Made by a program: the position numbers and the translations under genes
The notes under the pieces: generated by a model
Databases searched by the model: none
Told to the model about the DNA's origin: nothing
Seen by the model: the letters and a program-made list of their open reading frames with translations, nothing else
Shown: one piece after another, positions 1 through 6,883 of the stretch
Position numbering within the stretch: the stretch's first letter is position 1
How the letters are laid out: every line of letters starts with the position of its first letter
Source of the DNA: Gemmatimonadales bacterium
GTDB lineage: Bacteria > Gemmatimonadota > Gemmatimonadetes > Gemmatimonadales > GWC2-71-9
Reading direction: 5' to 3'
Length of the DNA stretch: 16,724 bases
Assembly: GCA_013816685.1 (NCBI GenBank)
Contig: JACDDX010000007.1
Span: 1-16,724 of the forward strand

Positions 1-1
1 G

Positions 2-427
2 CCCACGCCCAAGCCGCCGCCGCGCCCGGCCGAGGAGCCGAAGGAGCCGCCGCCCGAGACGCAGGCGCCGGCTGCCCCCGCGCCGGGCGAGACGCCCAGC
101 ACCGGCACCGATGCCGCCACGATCAAGACGCCGGGCCTCGCCTTTCCGTTTCCAGAATATCTCCGGAACATCGTCAACCAGGTGTACCAGCGCTGGGACC
201 GCACCAACGCCAACGACAACAGCTCGGCCGAGGTCAGCTTTCTGATTCTCAAGGACGGCTCGGTGCGCGAGATCCGCTTCATGTCGCGCTCGGGCAGCTT
301 CTCCTTCGATCTGGATGCTCAGGGCGCGGTGGAAGCGGCCGGCAACGCCCGCGCCTTCGGGCCGCTGCCGGACGGATGGGAAGCGGACGTGCTCCCGGTC
401 AGCATCTACTTCAAGCCGACGAGATGA
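2..427 (+). CDS. TolA/TonB-like energy transducer, C-terminal part (5' end outside window)
   Basis: The frame is open from the window edge to a TGA at 425-427, so the N-terminus and membrane anchor are missing. About 40 residues rich in Pro, Glu, Lys and Ala come first, which is the periplasm-spanning stalk typical of TonB and TolA. A compact domain follows, beginning around FPFPEYLRNIVNQVYQRW and continuing through AEVSFLILKDGSVREI and FGPLPDGWEADVLPVSIYF. This matches the TonB C-terminal fold that contacts periplasmic or outer-membrane partners. TolB follows directly, with the TGA stop sharing bases with its ATG, so by position this is the TolA of a Tol-Pal system. It would use proton motive force through TolQR-like proteins, presumably encoded upstream. 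A TonB serving an outer-membrane receptor is the alternative, but the context favours TolA. Confidence 0.85.
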   Translation, partial: PTPKPPPRPAEEPKEPPPETQAPAAPAPGETPSTGTDAATIKTPGLAFPFPEYLRNIVNQVYQRWDRTNANDNSSAEVSFLILKDGSVREIRFMSRSGSFSFDLDAQGAVEAAGNARAFGPLPDGWEADVLPVSIYFKPTR

Positions 428-1746
428 TGAAGAGACTCCTGCTGCTGCTCCTGGTGTCGCTGGTCTCGGTCGGTGCGCTGCACGCGCAGGACTCGACCGG
501 GGCGCGCGACCGCGTACGTGTAATCCTGGAGTTTCGTCCGGGCGCGCGGCCGGGGTTGGTGGTGCTGCCGGGACGGGGCGCCGATTCGGTGAGGGCCATC
601 CTTCGGCGAGACCTCGGATACAGCGACCGGTTTGTGATGGTGCCGATCGGCGACCCGCCGGGCGGGGCCCGCAGCGGCACGGAGGAAGCGAGCGGGATCA
701 ACTATCAGCTCTACCGGACCCTTGGCGCCAATCTCGCCGTCGAGCTCGTCGAGGCACCAGGGGGCGTCACCGCCCGGCTGTACGATGTGGCCGGGTCCCG
801 GCTTCGCTCGCAGCAAACCGTGGCGATGCCGCCGACGGGGGACGCCGGGTTTCGCATGGAGGCGCACCGGCTGTCGGACGAAATCGTGCGCTGGGCGACC
901 GGCACGCCGGGCGCTGCCGCGAGCCGGCTTCTGTTCGTCTCGGCCGGTCAGGTCTTCCGCATCGACAGCGACGGCATCGGCCTCACCCCGCTCACGCCCG
1001 CCGGGCAGACAGCGCTCTCGCCGGTCTGGTCGCCTGACGGCAGCCGTTTCGCCTTTACCCAGCTTGGCGCCGGACGGGGCGGTGTGATAGTGCAGTCGCT
1101 CGCGAGCGGCGCGGCGTTCACCGCCCCCGGGACCGGTACGGCACTCAACATCACGCCGTCCTTTTCGGCGGATGGGCGTACCCTCGCGTACGCGCATTCC
1201 GATGAGAACGGGACCGATGTCTACATCGCCGATATCGTGGAGCGGTGCTGCGCGCGGCGCTTGACCGTGGGACGCTTCTCGGACAACTTATCTCCCTCCT
1301 TTTCACCAGATGGACGGCGGATTGCCTTCGTGTCCACGCGCACCGGTCCTCCCCAGGTGTACGTGATGGCGGCTGATGGAACCGATCCGGAACTTCTGGC
1401 ACCGTACGATTACGGCGCCACCGGCAGCTCCAACGCGCCGGAGTGGTCACCGGACGGGGCCAACGTCGTCTTTCATCGCGAAGTCTCCGGCAGCCCGCAG
1501 CTCTTTCTGGTGGACGCGGCCGGCCGCAGGGTCCGCCAGCTCACGTCGGCCGGACGCAACGAGGATCCGACCTGGGCGCCGGACGGCAGACACGTCGCGT
1601 ACGTGTCCGACCGCAGCGGGCGCCGGCAGCTCTGGGTCATCGATATCGAAACCGGAACGGTGCGCCAGCTCTCCACGCCGGGAGCCGCCCGCCTGCCCGC
1701 GTGGTCCCGCCGCCTGGGCCGGACCGTGTTGTCACCCAACCCTTGA
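424..1746 (+). CDS. tolB: Tol-Pal system periplasmic beta-propeller protein TolB
   Basis: This encodes 440 residues, the usual TolB length. The start at 424 is chosen because its ATGA overlaps the upstream stop and because a signal peptide begins exactly there: MMKR, a run of leucines, then GALHA|Q with cleavage near residue 21. Another ATG lies at 427. The upstream in-frame ATG at 376 would bury the signal peptide. The N-terminal domain covers residues 22-170. The C-terminal half is a beta-propeller made of PD40/WD-like blades, seen as WSPDGSRFAF (from residue 202), FSADGRTLAYAH, FSPDGRRIAFVSTR, WSPDGANVVFH and WAPDGRHVAYVSDRSG. TolB is a soluble periplasmic protein that binds Pal and TolA and helps the outer membrane constrict at division. 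It lies between tolA and pal as in most tol-pal operons, and translation is probably coupled to tolA. Confidence 0.95.
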   Translation: MMKRLLLLLLVSLVSVGALHAQDSTGARDRVRVILEFRPGARPGLVVLPGRGADSVRAILRRDLGYSDRFVMVPIGDPPGGARSGTEEASGINYQLYRTLGANLAVELVEAPGGVTARLYDVAGSRLRSQQTVAMPPTGDAGFRMEAHRLSDEIVRWATGTPGAAASRLLFVSAGQVFRIDSDGIGLTPLTPAGQTALSPVWSPDGSRFAFTQLGAGRGGVIVQSLASGAAFTAPGTGTALNITPSFSADGRTLAYAHSDENGTDVYIADIVERCCARRLTVGRFSDNLSPSFSPDGRRIAFVSTRTGPPQVYVMAADGTDPELLAPYDYGATGSSNAPEWSPDGANVVFHREVSGSPQLFLVDAAGRRVRQLTSAGRNEDPTWAPDGRHVAYVSDRSGRRQLWVIDIETGTVRQLSTPGAARLPAWSRRLGRTVLSPNP

Positions 1747-1756
1747 ACGCGGAGTC

Positions 1757-2332
1757 ATGATGCGCGCTTCCAAGCTCTCGATGCTCCTGACTCTGGCCGC
1801 GGTCGCCGCATGCGGCGGACGCCAGGCTGCCGACGAGCCGGTCCCCGAGCCTACGCCTGCCCCCGCGCCCGCACCGGAGTCGACACCCGGGCCGGTCGCG
1901 ACATCCGACAGCGGCAGTGATTCCGAGCGGATGGCGCGGGAACATGCCGAGCTCATCCGGGCGGTGACCGCCGATCTGTCCACGCCGATTCACTTCGATT
2001 ACGACCAGGCGACGGTGCGCGGCGACGATCGGGCTGTGCTCGACCGCAAGGCCGCGATTCTCAAGGCCAATCCGAACGCCCGGATCCGGGTCAGCGGCCA
2101 CGCCGATGAGCGGGGCTCAGACGAGTACAACCTGGCGCTGGGCAATCGGCGCGCGGGCGCGGGGAAGCGCTACCTTCAGAACAAGGGCATCGAGGCGGCG
2201 CGCATGGAGGCCATCAGCTACGGGGAAGAGCGTCCGATGAGCCAGGCGACCGATGAGGCTGCCTACGCCCAGAACCGCCGCGACGAGTTCGAGCTGACCG
2301 CCGGCGGCGAAACGCTGGTCGCACCGCAGTGA
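1757..2332 (+). CDS. pal: Peptidoglycan-associated lipoprotein Pal
   Basis: This is a 191-residue outer-membrane lipoprotein. The signal peptide ends in a lipobox (AVAAC) with the acylated Cys at residue 19. A Pro/Ala-rich tether (about residues 25-50) leads into an OmpA-like peptidoglycan-binding domain, residues 75-185. Recognisable Pal motifs are IHFDYDQATV, SGHADERGSDEYN (Asp117 is expected to bind diaminopimelate) and LGNRRAGAGKRYL (Arg131/132). Two adjacent ATGs occur at 1757 and 1760. The GGAG at 1751-1754 sits 2 nt from the first and 5 nt from the second, so 1760 may be the real start; only one Met differs. The gene lies 10 bp after tolB, and its stop overlaps the cpoB start. Pal tethers the outer membrane to the wall and cycles with TolB. 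Confidence 0.95.
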   Translation: MMRASKLSMLLTLAAVAACGGRQAADEPVPEPTPAPAPAPESTPGPVATSDSGSDSERMAREHAELIRAVTADLSTPIHFDYDQATVRGDDRAVLDRKAAILKANPNARIRVSGHADERGSDEYNLALGNRRAGAGKRYLQNKGIEAARMEAISYGEERPMSQATDEAAYAQNRRDEFELTAGGETLVAPQ

Positions 2333-3237
2333 TGGTGCGCCAGTCGCCGCCCAGCCGTCCCGGCCGGCCGGTCGCCGCACTCGCCGCGGCCGTGCTGTCG
2401 GCCGCCATGCTCGCGCTCGGCGGCTGCGTGACCAAGAGCGACATCACCGGGGTCCAGGACGACATCGCCCAGCTCCGGGTCGAGAACGCCCGGCGCGACT
2501 CGGCGCGCGCCGCCCAGCTCAGTGACGTCATCCGTGGCCAGCAGCGGGTGCTCGACTCGCTCGGCACCAGCGGGCGCGCGACGGGCGCGCTCCGGGGCGA
2601 CCTCCAGACCGACCTGTACAATATCCAGCAGCAGCTCGTGCAATTGCAGGAGCTCACCGGCCAGAGTCAGCAGCGGCTCACCGAGTTGCGGACCCAGCTC
2701 GAGGCGCGGAACGCGCAGATGAACGCGGCGCCTCCTGCCCCGACAGCCGCCGAATCCAGCGGCGCCGACAGCACGGCCCCGAGCGGCGGCTCCTCGACCG
2801 CCGGGCCGACTGGGGTTGCCCCGACCGGTGGCGCTCCGACTGGCGGCACTCCGGGCGCGGGTGCATCCGCGGACCAGATGTACGAGGCGTCGCTGGCGCA
2901 GCTTCGCCGCGGCAGCACCTCCACCGCTCGACAGGGATTGAGCGAGCTCGTCCGCAGCTATCCGGCCAGCGAACGGGTGCCTGACGCGCTGTACTTCATC
3001 GGCCAGAGCTACGCCGCCGAGAAGCCAGACTCGGCCGCGGTCTACTACAACCAGGTGGTGGATCGGTACGCGCAATCCTCCCGCGCGCCGGCGGCGCTGT
3101 ACAATCTCGGCCTCCTCGCCGAGCGGCGGAAGAACAGCAGCAAGGCGAAGGACGCCTACCAGCGTGTCGTCAAGCAGTTTCCCCGCTCGGATGAAGCCTC
3201 CCTGGCCCGTGACCGATTGAAGGCGCTCGGGCGCTGA
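2332..3237 (+). CDS. cpoB: Cell division coordinator CpoB (YbgF-like), lipoprotein-type signal
   Basis: This encodes 301 residues from the ATG in a TGATG overlap with the pal stop; a GTG at 2329 would add one residue. The signal segment ends in LALGGC, so Cys32 is a likely lipidation site. This is unusual, because E. coli CpoB is a soluble periplasmic protein. A coiled coil follows (about residues 35-125, e.g. DDIAQLRVENARRD and LYNIQQQLVQLQELTGQ), the trimerisation region of YbgF proteins. A Gly/Thr/Pro-rich linker with GAPTGG-type repeats covers about 140-180. Three TPR-like repeats occupy 183-301 (MYEASLAQLRRGS, DALYFIGQSYAAEKPD, ALYNLGLLAERRKNSSKA). CpoB links Tol-Pal constriction to peptidoglycan synthesis. 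It is the usual last gene of tol-pal operons, which matches its place here. Confidence 0.92.
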   Translation: MVRQSPPSRPGRPVAALAAAVLSAAMLALGGCVTKSDITGVQDDIAQLRVENARRDSARAAQLSDVIRGQQRVLDSLGTSGRATGALRGDLQTDLYNIQQQLVQLQELTGQSQQRLTELRTQLEARNAQMNAAPPAPTAAESSGADSTAPSGGSSTAGPTGVAPTGGAPTGGTPGAGASADQMYEASLAQLRRGSTSTARQGLSELVRSYPASERVPDALYFIGQSYAAEKPDSAAVYYNQVVDRYAQSSRAPAALYNLGLLAERRKNSSKAKDAYQRVVKQFPRSDEASLARDRLKALGR

Positions 3238-3249
3238 GCGCCCGGGCGC
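3223..3249 (+). promoter_or_regulatory. 12-bp GC hairpin with the cpoB stop codon as its loop
   Basis: The arms 3223-3234 and 3238-3249 pair over 12 bp with one G-T wobble (3227/3245). The three loop bases 3235-3237 are the cpoB TGA. No T-run follows, so this is not a classic intrinsic terminator. It could be an attenuator, an mRNA 3'-end stabiliser, or a structure near the ribosome site of the next gene, which starts 10 nt later. Only the pairing is seen; the function is inferred. Confidence 0.5.
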
Positions 3250-3259
3250 ACCGCATGCG

Positions 3260-3979
3260 ATGACCGTCCCCGCAGGGGAGATGCCCTTCCTTGATCACCT
3301 CGAGGAGCTGCGCTGGCGCATCCTGCGCTCCCTCGGGGCAGTGGTGGCAGGGTTCGGGATCGGGCTCTGGGCGGTACAGAAATTCCAGCTCGTCAACCTG
3401 CTGAAGGAGCCGATCGCTCCCTACCTCATGGGGGGCAAGCTGGTGGTGACGAGCCCCACCGAGCCGGTCCTCATCGTTTTCAAGCTCGGCTTCATCGTCG
3501 GGCTCGTCCTCGCCTCGCCCGTCATCCTCTGGCAGACCTGGGCCTTCCTCGCGCCCGCGCTCTACGCGCGGGAAAAGAAGGCGCTGGTGCCCGCGCTCTT
3601 CGCGGGCCTCGTCCTGTTCCTTACGGGCGCGTTCGTCGCCTATGAGTTCGTGGTGCCGCGGGCCCTCAAGGTGCTCTTCAGCTTCCAGACCGAAGCGATC
3701 GCGCCGTTCATCACCTACGACAACTATTTCGGTTTCGTGATGCAGGTGGTGCTGGCGCTCGGCGTTTCGTTCGAGCTGCCGCTCGTCATGATCATCCTCG
3801 CCTGGCTTGACGTCATCAGCCCGGGCGATCTCCAGCGGTTCCGCCGATATGCGGTCGTCCTCGCGTTCATCGGCGGGGCGGTGCTCTCCCCGGGCACCGA
3901 GCTCGTTTCGATGCTCATGATGACGATTCCGCTCCTGCTGCTCTACGAAGTGGGCTTCGCAGGCACGGTGCTCGTCCAT
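3260..3979 (+). other. tatC: TatC portion of the fused frame
   Basis: Residues 1-240 alone equal the length of an ordinary TatC (about 240-260 residues). Predicted membrane segments lie near residues 23-42, 70-95, 108-133, 155-181, 196-212 and 216-239. The conserved Glu/Leu/Arg motif near residues 15-18 and Glu105 in the first cytoplasmic loop are the residues expected to contact the twin-arginine signal. TatA is coded about 9.6 kb downstream at 12866; no TatB-like gene is seen in the window. The entry marks the domain boundary and is not a separate reading frame. Confidence 0.85.
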
Positions 3980-6787
3980 CGCCGGCGTCGCCGTCGCTCG
4001 GCGATCGCGACCCTAGCGATCGTGGGGCTTGGACTCTGCCCTCGAGGTGCCGAGGCGCAGGTTCCCACCCGCCGGCCGCCGGTGCAGCAGGACACGACCC
4101 GGGGCCGCCTTGATTCGCTCCGTACCCGCCGGGACTCACTGCGGGCCCGGGGCGACTCGAGTTCCAACGCTCAGCCGCTCGACACGGCGACCGCGCGCCG
4201 CCTCGGGCTCCCGACCGGGCCGTCACGCTCGTTCGCCGCGCCGGATTCGGTGGTGCAGTCGCTCCTGCAGCGCCGCGGCTATCAGGCGACCCGCTACCGC
4301 GCCGATTCGGCCACGCTCTTCGCCGAGGATCAGCGGATTCTGCTGCAGGGCAAGGCGCTCACCGAACGCCAGGGCTCGACGCTCGAGGCCGACAACATCA
4401 GCTATCTGCGCTCCAGCTGCATTCTGGATGCGAGCGGTGAGCCGCACCTGTTCGATCGAGGCCAGGTGCTCGTGGGGCGGGGGATCCGCTACGACACCTG
4501 CCGGCGCCGGGGCGTCATCAGCGACGCGCTCACCAATTTCACCGAAGGCTCGACGGTCTGGTTTCTTCGCGGCAACGTCGCGCAGGACTCGAGCTCGAGC
4601 CGCATCTATGCGGGCTCAAGCGAGATCACCAGCTGCGATCTGCCGACGCCCCACTACCATTTTTCGGCGCGCTCGGTGAAGTGGGTCTCCCACAGCATGC
4701 TGGTGGCGCGCCCGGTGGTGCTCTACCTGCGCGACGTCCCGATTCTGTGGCTGCCATTCATCTTTCAGGATACGCGGCCCGGCCGGCGATCTGGCATTCT
4801 GATTCCGCAGTTCGGCTTCAACGACCTGGTGCGGCCGAACCGGTCCTACAACCGGCAGATCACGAATATCGGGTACTATTGGGCGCCGAACGATTACTGG
4901 GACGTGGCGTTCCGACTCGACTGGTACTCGAACCGGTATGTCCAGTACGGTGCGTCGACGCAGTATCGCTGGCTCAACCGCTTCGTGGACGGCAGTATCG
5001 GCTTCAGCGAGCAGCATCAGGCCGGCGGGGGATCGTCGACGGTGCTGCGCTGGGATCACCGGCAGAACTTCAATCTGTCGACCAGTCTGAACTTCAGCCT
5101 GAACTACGCGAGCAACACGGCGATCGTGCGCGACAACGCGATCGATCCACTGCTCAACACCCAGCAGATCACCAGCTCGCTCAACTTCTCCAAGCGCTAC
5201 GGTTGGGGCACGGTTACGCTTGGCGGGAATCGGCGGCAGAGCCTGTCCGATCGTAGCGTGCAGCAACTGTTCCCGTCGCTGACCGTCTCGCCGGCGCCCA
5301 TCGCGCTGGGCTCGGACATCACCTGGTCTCCAGGGCTCAGCTTCACCAACAACACCAGCTCCAACCTGCCACAGCCCGGCATCGTGCGGATCCTGCCCGG
5401 CGGCGCGCTCGATACCCTCACCGAGACGGGGAACAGCCGCGCGACGGCGCTCAACTTCGACACGCCGCTGCGCCTGGGATCGTTCAACTGGCAGAACTCG
5501 GTGCAGGTAACCGACGAGATCACCAACGGCCGCGACTCGGTGACCTTCCGCGTTCCCGACGAGACCACCGTCGACCCAGCCGACTCCATCGTGGTCGTCC
5601 GTTCATTTCCGGGGCGGTTTCAGTCGGGGATCGACTGGGACACCGGCATCAATCTGCCGATCCTCTTCCGCGGCTCGTGGAAGGTGCAGCCCTCGGTCGG
5701 CATCGCGAACGCGACCAGCGGTCCGTTCGCCATTAGAAACCGGAACACGAACGGCGGGTTCGTACGGCAGGGCAAACGCTTTCAGTTCGGCGCCACCGCC
5801 TCCCCGACCTTCTTCGGGTTCTTTCCCGGCTTCGGTCCCCTGAGCCGGATCCGCCACAGCGTCTCTCCGGTGATCAGCTTCAATCTGGCGCCGGCCGCCA
5901 GCGTGCCCGAGGCGTACGCCCGGGCGCTGGCCGGGCCCGGACAGCCGGTGGAGCTGCGGAGCGATCCAACGCAGTCGTTGAGCCTCGGGCTCTCCCAGGT
6001 GTTCGAGGGCAAGGTGCGGGCATCCAAGGGCGACACGGTGGAGGCGAACACCCGCAAGTTCCGGCTGCTCAGCATCAACACCAGTCAGCTCAGCTACGAC
6101 TTCGAGCAGGCCAAGAAGCCCGGCCGCACGGGCTGGGTGACGCCGAGCATCACCAATTCGTTTCTGAGCGACCTGTTGCCGGGGTTCAATCTGAGTCTGA
6201 CGCACGACCTCTGGCGGGGCGAGGTCGGCAGCGACACGGCGAGCTTCGACCCGTTCCTCACCAGCGTGAGTGCCAGCTTTGCCGTCTCGGGAGGAACGGT
6301 GTGCGCGGTCGCGTCGGTCGTGGGTCTCTGTCACCGGAACGGCGCCCGGCGACCGGGCCAGGGGGAGCGGGTCCCCGCGTCCTACGTGGCCGATGCCGGC
6401 CGTCGGCGGCCCGGCTCCTTCTACAGCACCGACCAGTTGCCGCTCAACCGGTCGGGCCGAAGCTTCACGGCCAACTTCAACTATTCGCTCAGCCGCTCGC
6501 GCGAAATCTCCGGGCAGACGCCCGGCCCCGATCGCCAGAATCTGGGCTTTAGCACCGGCTTTTCCCCCACGCCCTTCTGGTCGCTCTCGTGGTCGGCGCA
6601 GTACAACATCACCGACTCCAAGTTCGAATCTCAGGTGGTGCGGCTCGAGCGGGATCTGCACGAGTGGCGAGCGGGATTCAACTTCGTCCGGAACGCGAAC
6701 GGAAATTTCGCCTTTTATTTTTCGATCTATCTGACCGATCTGCCCGACCTCAAGTTCGACTACAACCAGTCGACCTTCGAGCAGTGA
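3260..6787 (+). CDS. TatC-LptD in-frame fusion: Sec-independent translocase TatC followed by LPS-assembly protein LptD
   Basis: One stop-free frame encodes 1175 residues. Residues 1-240 are a full TatC with the hallmark FLDHLEELRWRIL, ILWQTWAFLAPALYAREKK (the twin-arginine-binding region), FELPLVMIILAWL and six hydrophobic segments ending near VLVH240. Six arginines (241-246), a hydrophobic stretch and AEA266|Q267 then form a typical signal peptide. Residues 267-335 are basic and disordered. Residues 340-460 resemble the LptA/OstA-like domain, and 460-1175 the LptD barrel (CDLPTPHYHFSARSVK, VVLYLRDVPILWLPFIF, GRRSGILIPQFGFND). TatC inserts in the inner membrane as the Tat receptor; LptD is the outer-membrane LPS insertion barrel. 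The two products belong in different membranes, so cleavage or internal initiation is needed. No convincing Shine-Dalgarno precedes ATG 3260. A lost stop or an assembly error remains possible. Confidence 0.9.
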   Translation: MTVPAGEMPFLDHLEELRWRILRSLGAVVAGFGIGLWAVQKFQLVNLLKEPIAPYLMGGKLVVTSPTEPVLIVFKLGFIVGLVLASPVILWQTWAFLAPALYAREKKALVPALFAGLVLFLTGAFVAYEFVVPRALKVLFSFQTEAIAPFITYDNYFGFVMQVVLALGVSFELPLVMIILAWLDVISPGDLQRFRRYAVVLAFIGGAVLSPGTELVSMLMMTIPLLLLYEVGFAGTVLVHRRRRRRSAIATLAIVGLGLCPRGAEAQVPTRRPPVQQDTTRGRLDSLRTRRDSLRARGDSSSNAQPLDTATARRLGLPTGPSRSFAAPDSVVQSLLQRRGYQATRYRADSATLFAEDQRILLQGKALTERQGSTLEADNISYLRSSCILDASGEPHLFDRGQVLVGRGIRYDTCRRRGVISDALTNFTEGSTVWFLRGNVAQDSSSSRIYAGSSEITSCDLPTPHYHFSARSVKWVSHSMLVARPVVLYLRDVPILWLPFIFQDTRPGRRSGILIPQFGFNDLVRPNRSYNRQITNIGYYWAPNDYWDVAFRLDWYSNRYVQYGASTQYRWLNRFVDGSIGFSEQHQAGGGSSTVLRWDHRQNFNLSTSLNFSLNYASNTAIVRDNAIDPLLNTQQITSSLNFSKRYGWGTVTLGGNRRQSLSDRSVQQLFPSLTVSPAPIALGSDITWSPGLSFTNNTSSNLPQPGIVRILPGGALDTLTETGNSRATALNFDTPLRLGSFNWQNSVQVTDEITNGRDSVTFRVPDETTVDPADSIVVVRSFPGRFQSGIDWDTGINLPILFRGSWKVQPSVGIANATSGPFAIRNRNTNGGFVRQGKRFQFGATASPTFFGFFPGFGPLSRIRHSVSPVISFNLAPAASVPEAYARALAGPGQPVELRSDPTQSLSLGLSQVFEGKVRASKGDTVEANTRKFRLLSINTSQLSYDFEQAKKPGRTGWVTPSITNSFLSDLLPGFNLSLTHDLWRGEVGSDTASFDPFLTSVSASFAVSGGTVCAVASVVGLCHRNGARRPGQGERVPASYVADAGRRRPGSFYSTDQLPLNRSGRSFTANFNYSLSRSREISGQTPGPDRQNLGFSTGFSPTPFWSLSWSAQYNITDSKFESQVVRLERDLHEWRAGFNFVRNANGNFAFYFSIYLTDLPDLKFDYNQSTFEQ
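3968..6787 (+). other. lptD: LptD portion with possible internal GTG start and embedded signal peptide
   Basis: If translated alone from the in-frame GTG at 3968 (residue 237; a weak AGG lies 4 nt upstream), this gives 939 residues, a reasonable LptD size. Its first 30 residues would be an ordinary signal peptide cut after AEA (base 4057). After cleavage a 65-residue Arg/Asp/Ser-rich stretch with repeated DSLR motifs precedes the OstA-like domain. Cysteines occur at residues 387, 414 and 459 of the fusion and as a C(8)C pair coded at about 6302-6331. E. coli LptD needs inter-domain disulfides, so these may be counterparts, but the positions are not clearly equivalent. The C-terminus (DYNQSTFEQ) has its last aromatic residue third from the end, unlike barrels that end in Phe. 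LptE is not seen nearby. Confidence 0.75.
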
Positions 6788-6834
6788 TCGTCCGTCGCGA
6801 GGGACACGGGCGGACCGCCGGCCCGCGCGGCGAG

Positions 6835-6849
6835 TGGCACGCGACCTGC
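6835..6849 (+). promoter_or_regulatory. Candidate sigma54 (-24/-12) promoter for the lipoprotein gene
   Basis: TGGCAC at 6835-6840, then five bases and CTGC at 6846-6849, matches TGGCAC-N5-TTGC with one mismatch. The invariant GG (6836-6837) and GC (6848-6849) are 10 bp apart as required. The predicted transcription start near 6861 would leave a short leader containing the GGAG at 6874-6877. Such GC-rich motifs also arise by chance, and no activator site was recognised. The rest of the gap 6788-6883 holds only a weak GC hairpin (6807-6811 with 6821-6825). Confidence 0.3.
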
Positions 6850-6883
6850 CCGGAGGCTGCCGCCTTTTCACCCGGAGACGTCG

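Noticed and set aside
376..423. Upstream in-frame ATG for tolB at 376
   Set aside because: It would place 16 extra polar residues before the signal peptide and overlap the TolA-like gene by about 50 bases; the ATG at 424 is coupled to the upstream stop.
2802..2860. Gly/Thr/Pro repeats in cpoB as a candidate tandem repeat
   Set aside because: Degenerate at the DNA level with no constant period; treated as an ordinary low-complexity linker.
3170..3979. Minus-strand frame (269 codons) rich in Glu, His and Arg opposite tatC
   Set aside because: The charged composition is what antisense of hydrophobic TatC codons gives; no start signal or domain seen.
6807..6825. Possible terminator hairpin after lptD
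   Set aside because: Only a 5-bp stem with a 9-base loop and no T-run; expected often in such GC-rich DNA.
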